Below, in pieces: positions 42,803-53,400 of a stretch of DNA of 64,000 nt. Position 1 is the first letter of the stretch; the number at the start of each line of letters is the position of its first letter. Source of the DNA: Chloroflexota bacterium. Its GTDB lineage: Bacteria > Chloroflexota > Chloroflexia > Chloroflexales > Herpetosiphonaceae. The stretch lies in contig JAIUOC010000001.1 in NCBI GenBank assembly GCA_020161265.1, forward strand, positions 744,001 through 808,000, read 5' to 3'. The notes under the pieces were generated by a model. That model saw only the letters and a list, made by a program, of their open reading frames with translations, was not told where the DNA came from and searched no databases. The position numbers were made by a program, and so were the translations under genes.

Positions 42803-43237
42803 TTAGTTTGAGTGCCTCGCCCTCGCCTCACACGCATCAGCAAACGCCTGCAAGCGTGCATCAAGCCGATAGTCAAGCCGATAACCACGCCGAATTGAGC
42901 CATTAATAATTCGCATTGCAAATTCTTCAGGATCGAACGGGATAACCAAATAGTGGATATAAAATACTGAAGGATCAATGTAAGAATCAAACACTGCTTC
43001 TTTTTTCCAGCCCCGCTCTAGCAGCATATAGATATTCAAACCTTGATGTTGGTCAGCTGGAAGTTTTAGTGGAGTATCGCCCATATACCAAATAAGCACT
43101 TGCACAGATTTAGGCTCAGAATCAGCAGGAATCGCATCGAGCAGCACTAACTCGCCACCTAAGATCGGGCACACGCTTTGCACAGCTTCGATTAATTGAG
43201 GGTCATAAGCGCCATACAAGCCAATGTGCAAACTCAT
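42803..43237 (-). CDS. protein of unknown function
   Basis: 144 aa from the ATG at 43237 with GGGAG 7 nt upstream; a start 30 nt earlier is possible but lacks a ribosome site. The N-terminus MSLHIGLYGAYDPQLIEAVQ and the region VQVLIWYMGDTPLKLPADQH look like an alpha/beta (Rossmann-like) fold. The C-terminus has a short repeat YRLDYRLDARL. No family recognised and no conserved neighbours. It faces the repeat cluster at 43341-43423. Confidence 0.6.
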   Translation of the reverse strand: MSLHIGLYGAYDPQLIEAVQSVCPILGGELVLLDAIPADSEPKSVQVLIWYMGDTPLKLPADQHQGLNIYMLLERGWKKEAVFDSYIDPSVFYIHYLVIPFDPEEFAMRIINGSIRRGYRLDYRLDARLQAFADACEARARHSN

Positions 43238-43340
43238 CGACAACTCCCAAACTCGATAAAATATCAATTAATGCAGCAGTGGAATAGCTATAGGCTGATG
43301 GCGCTAGCTCTCGAAACATTTTTAGGATCTCAAGAATTCC

Positions 43341-43423
43341 GATAGCCCATAGCCTATAGCCTTATTTCGTGTTCTTCGTGGCCTTCGCGGTTTCGCCCTT
43401 CGTGCGCTTCGTGCCCTTCGTGG
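43341..43423. repeat. heptamer and 9-mer repeat cluster
   Basis: GATAGCC, CATAGCC and TATAGCC (43341-43361) are the reverse complement of the GGCTATN heptamers at 5259. They are followed by a run of TTCGTGNNC 9-mers (43366-43423). An imperfect inverted partner of the heptamers lies near 43295. Confidence 0.65.
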
Positions 43424-43431
43424 ATCAAATA

Positions 43432-44487
43432 TTACTGTGGTGCATCGGCGAGCACAAAAATATCTAAATCGCGATCGCTATTGATCAATTTGGTTAGCAA
43501 CGAGCCGCCCCGCAGCTCGTCCCAACGTGAGCGCACAGGCCGTCCAATAAAGATACCAGTTGCATGCTGCTCATGGGCCACTTGCAACATCGCTGCCGCT
43601 ACATCTTTTTCCTCGATAATCACCACTTCATGGCACAACTCTTCGGCATAATCGAGATGTTCACGCGCTGCCAAACGATAGCCACTTGAGCCACCACCAG
43701 GCGGGCGAATATGTACCCCAATCAGCAATGCACCCATCCCATAGGCCAGGTCGGCGGCGCGTTGCAGTAAATACATCGCACTGGGATTAAAGCCAATGCC
43801 CACCAGCCAACGCGGGCGTTCGGCGCTATCGCTCAAAGGGCGGCGAATTTCCAGCAAGGCATGAGTTGCAGCACGGAGTTGATTGAGCACATCAAGCCGC
43901 AGCGCAGTCTGACGGGCCTGCTCAGCATCGGGTGGCGCAAGCAAAATGCCCTCATCCAACTGACGAATAATGTCGGTTGGCTCAGGGTCAATCAACACTA
44001 GCTCGCTGGCCTGCTCCAAGGCACTTTCAGGGATAACCGGACTAGGCGTGACGTTGGTTAGGCGGGTAAAAATTGGCGCAATTGTGGTCAGGTTATAGGC
44101 ATAAATCGTTGACCACACCGCAATTCCAGCCATACGCAATTGCTCAACCAACTGCAATGGCTCAATCGGCTGATTGGGCAGGCCATGTTGATGGGCTAAA
44201 TTACCTAGCACAATAATTTGGGGCGGGTCGTTGAGGATTGTTGCTAGATCAAGCGCCTCAATTCGTTGATTGTTCTGGCGCTCATAAATTAACGGTAAAG
44301 GCCGCAAACCACGGGCAAAATCGCATAAATAGTCGCTCGAAGCATTAAAGGCAATCCCAACATCATAGCCTTGTGCCGCTAACAACTGGGCATCGGCCAT
44401 CAAGCGTCGGGTGCAGCCAATGCCTGGCGCTAAGCTCAAATAAATGCGATGTTCGCCATAACGGTATGAAGCGGAATCAGATCGCAT
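43432..44487 (-). CDS. KdpD-like sensor domain fused to a universal stress domain, no kinase
   Basis: 351 aa. Residues about 13-200 match the N-terminal sensor domain of KdpD: APGIGCTRRLM where KdpD has APGVGKT, GNLAH where KdpD has DELAH, then VEQLRMAGIAVWSTIYAYNL and VIPESALEQASELVLIDPEP. Residues 225-351 are a UspA domain (RWLVGIGFNPSAMYLLQRAA, ATGIFIGRPVRSRWDEL). The Walker A Lys is replaced by Cys25 and the Walker B acids are gone, so ATP binding by the first domain is doubtful. No membrane segment and no histidine kinase part. It is the last gene of the YYY operon. Confidence 0.82.
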   Translation of the reverse strand: MRSDSASYRYGEHRIYLSLAPGIGCTRRLMADAQLLAAQGYDVGIAFNASSDYLCDFARGLRPLPLIYERQNNQRIEALDLATILNDPPQIIVLGNLAHQHGLPNQPIEPLQLVEQLRMAGIAVWSTIYAYNLTTIAPIFTRLTNVTPSPVIPESALEQASELVLIDPEPTDIIRQLDEGILLAPPDAEQARQTALRLDVLNQLRAATHALLEIRRPLSDSAERPRWLVGIGFNPSAMYLLQRAADLAYGMGALLIGVHIRPPGGGSSGYRLAAREHLDYAEELCHEVVIIEEKDVAAAMLQVAHEQHATGIFIGRPVRSRWDELRGGSLLTKLINSDRDLDIFVLADAPQ

Positions 44488-44531
44488 GGAGACCTCATTG
44501 GCATGAATTGAGCTTTATTATACTCGCTGCG

Positions 44532-45044
44532 TCAATCGCGTGCCAAGAGCATTTCAGGCAAAACTCGTACCACTATCGGGCGGCCTCGCAAATCGCGTTG
44601 GCCATAGAATAAGGCCCGACCAGCCTCTAACTGTTCAACCTGCTTGGCCAAGGTCGGGTTAGCTAAGCCAAAGCCCAGCAAAAATGCCCCAAAAAAGATC
44701 GTAAATGCGCCACCAAAGCTATAGCCACTGGCAAAAGCCAGCACTGCCCAAATCACCCAGACCCAAATTGGCAAGGGCTTCATATCAGGCAAGGGCTGAA
44801 AATCGCGGGCGGTTTCAGCCTTCAGCAAACGTTCGCGCAGTTTACGCCAATTAATTTTGGTTTGGTAAAAATAAATCCCAACGGGAATGACCACGCTAAT
44901 TGCCAGCATACCCAGCAAATCATTCAGCTTAAAGCCAAATTGGCTAATTTCTGAGCCAAGAAACAGCAAGCCAAGTGCGATCAAAACACCACCAGCAATA
45001 CTCAGCCAACGCCCAACTTGGCGTAATTGTTCAGTCAAGCGCAT
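44532..45044 (-). CDS. four-helix membrane protein of unknown function
   Basis: 170 aa. Two membrane helices near residues 13-33 and 40-60 (LLGMLAISVVIPVGIYFYQT), a basic cytoplasmic stretch (KINWRKLRERLLKAETARDF), two more helices about 92-130 (WVWVIWAVLAFASGYSFGGA) and a soluble tail with EQLEAGRALFYGQRDLRG. GGAGAC precedes the ATG, which lies 8 bp after the stop of the YYY gene, so they are co-transcribed. Function unknown. Confidence 0.75.
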   Translation of the reverse strand: MRLTEQLRQVGRWLSIAGGVLIALGLLFLGSEISQFGFKLNDLLGMLAISVVIPVGIYFYQTKINWRKLRERLLKAETARDFQPLPDMKPLPIWVWVIWAVLAFASGYSFGGAFTIFFGAFLLGFGLANPTLAKQVEQLEAGRALFYGQRDLRGRPIVVRVLPEMLLARD

Positions 45045-45052
45045 CGTGTCTC

Positions 45053-47467
45053 CTATGGTTGTACTTGGTAGATGATCCAGCCATCGGCTTCATAAACTTT
45101 GCTGGCAACCTGTTCAAGCAAGCCAATATTGGCCTGTGGATAGGCTTTTTGCTCGTTTGGCCCCCACACCACATAATCGACCCGCTGGCGAGCCAAAACT
45201 TCGCGCAGTTGATTGATATCGGTGGCATTGTAAATGGCACTAATATCGCCTTGACGCTGACTAACTTGCTGGTTTGCATCGGGCTGTTTGCTGCGCCATA
45301 AACCTTCATGCGAGCCTGGCCAAGCTAATAAGGTTGGCCGACCACTCAAGGTTGCTAACTCACCACCATCTTGATAACTGTTGCCTGGAGCAGTTGCCAA
45401 AACGCTATCGATCGAAGTATTGGTTTGGAGCCAAAGCGCTGCCTTGCGAATCGCCTCGGAGAAATACGCTGAACTTTCCACTGCATCAAGTTTCGCACCA
45501 CTCGCATCCCACGAGGGCGAGGTTGTAGGGTTAAGCACTGAAATTGGGTAGACCAACGCCCCAGCAAACAGCAAACCAAACAGCGGCAACCACAGCGCAT
45601 TCGTCCAGCGTCGCCATTGGGCATTGCTCAACAAACCCCAAATACTGCTAGCAGCCGCGATTCCCAACAGCACCCAAGCTTGATAATAGACCTTGAAAAT
45701 CGTGTTCATGCGATTATCAAAAATGTCGCGCAGATAGATAAAATCGACGACGACAATAATTAATGCCGCCAAACCAACCAATACCAAGCTAAAGCTTTCG
45801 GCATCGCGCTGATTGCGTTGCCACGCCGTTTGCCAACAGATCACGGCAATCGGCAAAAAGACAATTGCGGGAATTCCAACAATCAAACCCAGCAGTAGCA
45901 CTGCACCAGTCACGGCCCATAATTGCCAAACTTTGATTGTGCGGCTGAGCCAAGCAATAATTGGCACTAAGAACAAGCCAAAAATCGCCACTAAATCAGT
46001 CCAGCCAGAATGATCACGGGCGGGAGCCATAATTTTGCCCAAGCTCCCAATAATTGGAATACTGGCAAATGGTTCGGGCACGTTATCACGGCCCGCAAAC
46101 GAGCTAAATGTCAACAGGAATGGCATATACAACAAGGCTGCCGCCAAGACCACTAAACCAACTTGGCCTGCAAGCTGTAGCCAATCGCGGCGGGTTGGTT
46201 GCGGCGTATGACTCCGCCACAAGCCAAGCAAACCCAAGGCATACAACACACCAAAGGTCGGAGCATCCCACGAATTAGCTGCATATAAACCGCCAATCAC
46301 CAAGCCAGCCATGGCCAATTCCAGCCAATCCTGCTTGGGGAAACGCACCATCGCTGGCCGGACAAAAATCGCCAAGGCCAAAGCAATCGCTAGCAGGGTC
46401 AGCGGAATCGACAAAACGTGCGGGTGCATATCGGCAAGGTAAAAGCTGAAGAAGGGAAATTCGGTAATAATCTCGCGCTGATGCATGCCAAGCCGTTGCT
46501 GATTATCGATAATGATCATGGTTTCTTGATTATCATCGAAGATTGCGCGTGATGGCGGCCAAGCCTCAAATTTCTCGCCCATTGATGGCAGGGTCGAGCT
46601 TTTGGAGATGCCAGTATTTTCAGATTTTAGCGTATTCGAATCGACGGTTGCAGGCTGAATGCCTTGTAGTGCCTGCCACAAGACTGAAACTCGTTGGCTA
46701 TCGGTTAGCTTATTGACTTCTGGAGAATTGACGATCTTCTGTAAAGCGCCAATTTGGTTGCCCGCAAACAGCACCAACACACAGGCAAACAAGCCTAATG
46801 CACCAATCGCCACTAAGCGCAACCGTGATAGTAGATACTCACGCCACCACAAACCCGCCATGGTCGCAACCAAACCAGCAATCCCAAGGCTGGCTAAGCC
46901 AATAATGGTGGCCAAACCAAGATTAAACGTTTCGCCAATGGTTGCCCCGCTGAGCACGCTCAACACACTGATCAGCACATAGCCAAAATAATAATAATTA
47001 ACGCTAAATCCGGCTAGCCATAAATCGCTTGGCGGATAGCTAGGGCTATTCAGCACAGCGCTAAACAGCATCGCTTCCATCGGTTTTTCGGTGCCATGAA
47101 TCCCTGAGCCATACATTCCATGCAAACGCAACTGAATGCCCAGCCAAAAAACCAAAGCAAACAGCAACTCATAGGCCAGCCATTGCGGCCAATATTGGCG
47201 AATTGCTGCCAGCAAACGGGCTTTATCGAACGGTTGTTGCACAAACCAACCGAGCGTGCCCAGGCCAATTAAGCCCAAGCCAACCGTCACCCCATCGAAG
47301 CCCGAAAGATTGAGCATAGCGCCCATCCAAGCGATCCATGCAACAACCAACAAGCCCAGCGCTTTGCTCCATGCCAAGCCCCGCCCTGGCAAATGCCCAA
47401 ATAGGCGCATACTCAACGGTAGCGCCAGAGTTCCAATTAAAACGATGCTTATCCACCAAGCAATCAT
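45053..47467 (-). CDS. DUF2298 / Chlor_Arch_YYY membrane protein
   Basis: 804 aa with many membrane helices. It carries the family landmarks: GTEKPMEAML, then VNYYYFGYV near residue 156 (the YYY motif), EFPFFSFYLADMHPHVLSIP with DxHPH, MNTIFKVYYQAWVL, and a C-terminal soluble part ending RVDYVVWGPNEQ. The family is described from Chloroflexi and Archaea and resembles membrane glycosyltransferases of the GT39 type that use lipid-linked sugars; activity is unproven. The same unit occurs twice more inside the next gene upstream, 9 bp away. Likely role: surface glycan or lipid glycosylation. Confidence 0.88.
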   Translation of the reverse strand: MIAWWISIVLIGTLALPLSMRLFGHLPGRGLAWSKALGLLVVAWIAWMGAMLNLSGFDGVTVGLGLIGLGTLGWFVQQPFDKARLLAAIRQYWPQWLAYELLFALVFWLGIQLRLHGMYGSGIHGTEKPMEAMLFSAVLNSPSYPPSDLWLAGFSVNYYYFGYVLISVLSVLSGATIGETFNLGLATIIGLASLGIAGLVATMAGLWWREYLLSRLRLVAIGALGLFACVLVLFAGNQIGALQKIVNSPEVNKLTDSQRVSVLWQALQGIQPATVDSNTLKSENTGISKSSTLPSMGEKFEAWPPSRAIFDDNQETMIIIDNQQRLGMHQREIITEFPFFSFYLADMHPHVLSIPLTLLAIALALAIFVRPAMVRFPKQDWLELAMAGLVIGGLYAANSWDAPTFGVLYALGLLGLWRSHTPQPTRRDWLQLAGQVGLVVLAAALLYMPFLLTFSSFAGRDNVPEPFASIPIIGSLGKIMAPARDHSGWTDLVAIFGLFLVPIIAWLSRTIKVWQLWAVTGAVLLLGLIVGIPAIVFLPIAVICWQTAWQRNQRDAESFSLVLVGLAALIIVVVDFIYLRDIFDNRMNTIFKVYYQAWVLLGIAAASSIWGLLSNAQWRRWTNALWLPLFGLLFAGALVYPISVLNPTTSPSWDASGAKLDAVESSAYFSEAIRKAALWLQTNTSIDSVLATAPGNSYQDGGELATLSGRPTLLAWPGSHEGLWRSKQPDANQQVSQRQGDISAIYNATDINQLREVLARQRVDYVVWGPNEQKAYPQANIGLLEQVASKVYEADGWIIYQVQP

Positions 47468-47476
47468 AACAACTCA

Positions 47477-50400
47477 CTATGGCAGATTCTTCAAGCGCTC
47501 CTGCGCCGAACCTACCCACAAGCCCTCGGGCGGGGCAATACTCAAATAGGTTTCGTATTCGCGGCGAGCTTCGGCGTTATTGCCTTGCAAACGATAGACT
47601 TCGGCCAGATGGTAGTGCGGGTCGGCAAATTGGCTATCGGCAATAATCGCTGCACTAAATTGTGCCGCCGCTGCATCAAGTTTGGTACGGTCAAGCTCGG
47701 CCCAAGCAAAATAGCCTTGACCAAGTTTGGTTTGGTTTTGCGGGGTTGGCCCAGCATTATAGGCTTGTTCATAGGCCAATACCACTTGATCGTAGCGTTT
47801 CAACGAGAGCAATACATCGCCCAAAAGATGGTGCAAGCCAATGTCGTTGGGGTGCACATCGGCAGCGCGACCCAAAATCGCCGCCGCGCGATCAGCCTGC
47901 CCCGCTTGCCACAATTGCTTGCCCGCCTCGAAAGCATAGCCAGCATTATTGGGGTCGCTCTCATACAAGGCTACCGCTGCTTCAACTTGGTTGCCCGCCT
48001 GATCAATCGGCGTATTTGGCACAACTGGCGCTGGCACAACTCCATCACGCCATTGCATCGCCAATTCGCGTAGTTGCGGTGTAGTTTTATAAATCGTAAC
48101 ACTATTATTTTGATAAACTTGCTGCACCCCAGCCATCGTTACAAATTTATCAACGCCCATCGGGTCGCGCAGGCGCTCAATTTGGCCAACATACACATAA
48201 TCTACGCCATATTTATTGAGCAACCATTGAGTGCGCAACACATCAAGGCTACTGTAAATCTCCATCACATCGCGGATGCGTTGATCAACCAATGGGCCAG
48301 GCCGTTGCTCACCAGCGTGCAGAGCGCTGATCACGGTTGGCAAGCCAGTATTGGCGGTGATTCGTACCCCAAAGGCGCGATAAAATTCTTGCTCCGATTG
48401 CAGCAAAATTTCGGTGCCAGTGATATTTTCGGTGATCCAGCGAATCGCAGTTAAATCATCGGCCAAATTGACTACACCATTGTTAACGCTATATTCGGCA
48501 GTTTGCATATAGGCCAAACCATCGAGCGTCAAGCCTTGCAAGGGCTTGTCGAAGCGCATGCCAACGCGGCTGAGTGTGCCAAAAATTGGGAAGAACAGCG
48601 CCAGCACTACCCCTGCACTAACCGCCGTTTGCCAGCTATATTTGGCAACCCGCGAGGTACGTAAAGCTGAGGCAATATGCGGCAAGAGTAAGGCCGCACT
48701 CAACGCCCACAAGACCCAAACTTGATAGCCAAACTTGAAGACTGTGTTCATGCGCTCGGAATCGCCCGGGCCACCTTCCCACGAGCCTGGCGCAAGGTGA
48801 TCGCGGATGAAAATCAGCTCAACACCCAAGGCTACTAAGCCGCCAACCAAGCCCAATACAATCGCCCAACGCGCTGAGGGCGAGGCCACGCGATTGATAA
48901 AGCGCCGAATTAAGCCCGCCAACACTAGGCCAATCACCAAACGCACCGGAATACCAGCACTGAAAATTGGCTTGTAAATCGTCGCCAGATCAGGCAATGC
49001 TGAAGGTTCAGTAATCGCGCTCTTGGCGGCATCGCTGCGGGTCAAGAAATAGACGATCACGGCGGCGGCGGCCAAACCATAGCCAATCAGCCAACGCCCG
49101 CGTGTCGCCTTAACCCAATTCCAGAATGGAGTTGGCTCAGCCCGTTTGAGTGGTAACAACAACCAGGTTGTGATGACCAGCAAAAACAGCCCATAAATCG
49201 CCAACCATGGCACTAACGCCGTGCCCACTCGAATTGGCCAAACCCCACCAACCGGAGCTTTGTAGCTGCCCAAGAATGGCGCATACAGCAGCAACCCAAG
49301 CGCAACCGTCGCCACGCCCAGCAAACTATAGCCCAGCGTCGCCCACCAACGGCGTTGCGGTGCTTGCCAACCACGCGCCATCAAGCCAACAATCAGCACC
49401 AAGCCATAGGTTGGCACATCCCAGGCATTGGCTGCCGCCAGCGAACCAACTGCCAAGGCCGCCAAACCAAAGGCTGGCAATTGTCGGCGCAAACGTCGTC
49501 GTCGGCTCACTTCCCACGCCAAGGCCACCACCAGCAAGGTAATTGGCAAAGCAATCAGGTGCGGGTGCAAATCGGCAAAAATGACGCTCCACAGCGGAAA
49601 TTCATTAATCGTATTCAGGCCATCGCTAACCGTGACCCGACTTGGCCCCCAGAACCATGGCACGCCGCCAGCTAAGCGTCGCGTGAAGTTTTCGCTTGTG
49701 CCATTGGACAACGCATCGCTGATCATCATAGCTAAGTTGCTGTCACCATCGAGCGGAGCACAGGCGATTTCGCGACCTTCGCCGCCCAACTCGCAGGCCT
49801 GCCAAGCTCGCACTACCCCGCCAATTCCGGTTGAGGTGCCAATTGGCAATACGCCGGCTAAATTGCCGAGCAAGGCCACCGCAACCAAGGCCATCGCCGC
49901 GACTTTGAGCCGCCGCGTAACCACCAAGCCCACTACCCAAGCGCCAAGCCCGATCAATGCGCCAACCGTGGCAACCGCCAAGTTGAAGCCAATCGCCGAG
50001 TTGAGGCCAAAGAGTTTCATGGGCAAGGCCATCAGATACAGGCCATAGTAGTAGTAGTTGATCGTGCCTTGCGAATAGAAGGGATCAAGCGGTGGCATGT
50101 TGGGCGAACGCAGCACCGCATTCAAGAAGCCAAATTCAAAGGGCTTTTCGCCGCCCCAGTAGGGATGCCACAAATCAGGGTTGGCAGCCCGAACCAAGGT
50201 CCAAACCGCAAACAAGCTGATAAATAGCACTTCGCTGATGATAATTGCTCGCCGTTGTTGTCGCCATGTGGTGCGAATCCGTTGGGCTGCGCCAAAATAC
50301 CAAGCCGCCAGCGCCAAGGCCGCCAACATTGCCAAACCAACAATCACGCTGAGCCGCGTCCATTGCCAAAAGCCCAAGCTGGTTGGCAACCAAATCAGCC

Positions 50401-53400
50401 AACCAAGTAGCAAAATACCTGCAATTTTGCTGGCACTCCAAGCCGCCGCTAACGATGAACGCAAGGCTTGCGCCACAATCGGGAAGGCCAACAAGCCAAC
50501 AACTTCAAAAAACAGCAACCACAAAATCACTGCCGCCGCTTGATTTTGATTGATCCAAGCCCAATCGGCGAAGCCATCGACTCGTGGAGTTTCGACTTTA
50601 TTGTCAACGGTTGCTTGGGGCAAGGGCTTTTCGGCCATGCTAATCGCGGCAACTGGATTATCGGGCGGAATACCAGGCAATTCGACTGGTGGCAAGGCAG
50701 TTGGCGCAGCAACTTTCGCATCAGTGCGCAGGTAGATTTGGGTTGTGCCGCTATCATAACCAACGCGCCAGCGCCCCGAAGCTTTAAGTTGCTCGAAAAC
50801 TGGCAACAAATCGCCATACACTGCGCGTTCCAAACCGCCAAGGTAAATCACGCTCACGCCATAGCGATCAAGGTAATTTTGGGCAGTATTAGCATCAAAC
50901 GCGGTATAAATTTGCTGAATGATATTTTTGCGGTTGGCGATAATGCCTGCTGCTTCGGCGGGCGCACGTTGCTGGTTCTGATGCCCATCCCAACCAATCA
51001 AGGTTGGCAGGCCAGTCCAGGTCGCAATTCGGCTGTTCCAGCGATAGGCTGAGGTGCTAGCTTCGAGCACGGTTGGAGTGCCCTCAATGTTCGCTCGCAT
51101 CCAACGAATTGCCGCCGCATCATCTTTAATCGCAATTTCGCGATTTTCGACCCACGTCGCGCCTTCCATCCAAGCCATGCCATCAAGCCCACGCGGCGCG
51201 TCGGCCACATAGCGATCGGCCACTTTGGCTTGGGTGGCGGTGATTGGATAGACCAAAGCACCCAGCACCAACAAACTAGTAACAGTTGCCCACGAAATGC
51301 GCAACGGAGCTGCCAAGGTCGAACGCACAACGCTACGAAAGCCGCTCAAGGTCAATGGCACAACGCTGGCAGCCGCCAAAGCCAACAGTGCCCACGCCTC
51401 GTAGCCAAATTTAAAGACCACATTCATGCGGCCAGCACCAGGCAGCACAATCGTTTCGGTCAAGAGCAAGAGCAAAATGCCAGCACTGGTCAAGGCCAAT
51501 GGTACAACTTCGCGCCGTCGGGTGCGGCCAGCCAAGGCGCTCCACAACAGCGCAATACTAAAGATCGCTAACGGTAACAAAATGAAAATCGAAGCCGCAT
51601 GTTGATTAATTGGCTCCATAATCAAATTATTAAATAACGTTGGCGGATTCCCAAGTTCAATTCCATCAGCCATGACGCGACGAAATCCGCGCCGAGAAAT
51701 AAACCAAACTGTAGCGCCAACAAGCCATGTGGCAGCAACGATTAAACGCACAAGAATTTGCCGATACGACCAAACTCGTCGCGACAGCAGCAACATCCAT
51801 GGAATCAAAATCCAGAACCACAGACCATAGAGCACCGTAAATTCGCGAATGCTCATGCGTTGATCGTTAGTCAGCAATTGGGGTTTGCCATAATCGCCGG
51901 TTGCCAAATAGCGGTTGAATGGCGACCAAACCAGGGTCATCACCACAAACAGGGCGATTGGCGGGAGCACAATCCACAGCCAACGCTTGGGCCAAGCCAC
52001 AGTGCGGCTTTGCTGCCAGCCGACCACCAGCAAGGCAACGGCAGATAGTGCGAGGCTCAGCGGGTAATCCCAAACATTGGTCGCTTTGAGTGCGCCAACC
52101 AAAATGCCTAGCGCCACGCTCCAACCAGCCAAGGCTCGACCTGAAATCGTTGGTGCTTTGTACAAGCCAACTAAGCCGAGCAATAGCAAAACGAGCAGCG
52201 AAAGCCCAATAATGTGGGCATGCAGATCGCCATATAAAAACGAGAAGAAGGGAAATTCGCTGATTGTGCTGGGCGGAATCACGCGTGTGGCGTTCCAATA
52301 CGGCCATTCTGGGCGCAAATTGAACGATTCGCCATCGAGCCGTTTGGCAAAGCCTGCGGCGGCATCAGCCACGGGCGAACCACCCTCAAGCCAAATGCCT
52401 TGGCTCGATTGTTCAGGATTCGACCAACTCAATTCGCTGTTGCCCAAAACCCGCGCACTGTTGAAATAGAAAACTGGCTGAACCAAATTGCCCAAAAGCA
52501 TCAAGGCTACCGCAGCGCCAACCGCCGTGAAACAAGCGCGACGTTCGATTTTCTTGGCCGCCCGCCCAAGAGTTGAGAGCAGGTTATAGCCAAAACTACC
52601 ACTTAATTGGGCGGTGATCGCAAATAAGCTAATTAATGCCAGATTGAAGCCAATCTCAGGCCGAATCGCCAACAATTTCATTGGCGTGCCCATCAGCACA
52701 TAGCCCCAATAATAGTAATTCATATAGCCGCCCGCAAACCATGGGTCATACGGCGGGAATTGCACCGATTTGAGCGTGGCCGTCAGATAGGCCAAATTCA
52801 TGGGCTTTTCGCCACCCATGCCTGGATGCCACAAATCGGGGTTGAGATAGCGAATTGTTAGCAGAATTGCAAAACCAGCCACATAAATCGCTTGCGAGGT
52901 GAGAATTGCCGCGCGGCGCGTTTGCCACCACAAGCGTAATTCATGGCGCGAACGCAGCAAACTGAGGCTGCCCAACGCCACCAAAACCAGATATACTCCG
53001 GCAATCCAGAAGCGATTGAACGACCACCAATGCCAAGCCGCTGGTAGCCATGCAATCAAAGCGAGGGCAAATAAGCCGACCAGTCGTGCCATGCCCAAAC
53101 CGCGATCAGGCAACGGCAATTTCAAACGCCACAGCAAACCAAACGCTGCCAAGCCCAATAGTTCAAGCGCCAGCACCCAAAAGATCAACGGGGCACTATT
53201 AGCAACCCCTTCAAAAACCCAAGCCCACGAACCAGAAGTCAACTGTTCGCGCCATTCGGCCACAGTTTGCTGAAGCATGGTTGGCATGGGCGTGGCAACT
53301 TTGGGCCGCAGTTTATAAATTTCATCAACATTCACATCGGCCAAAATTTGCTGCCGTGCTGCGTCAATATTCCAGCGTTCAGTGCGCTTCCAAATTGTCA

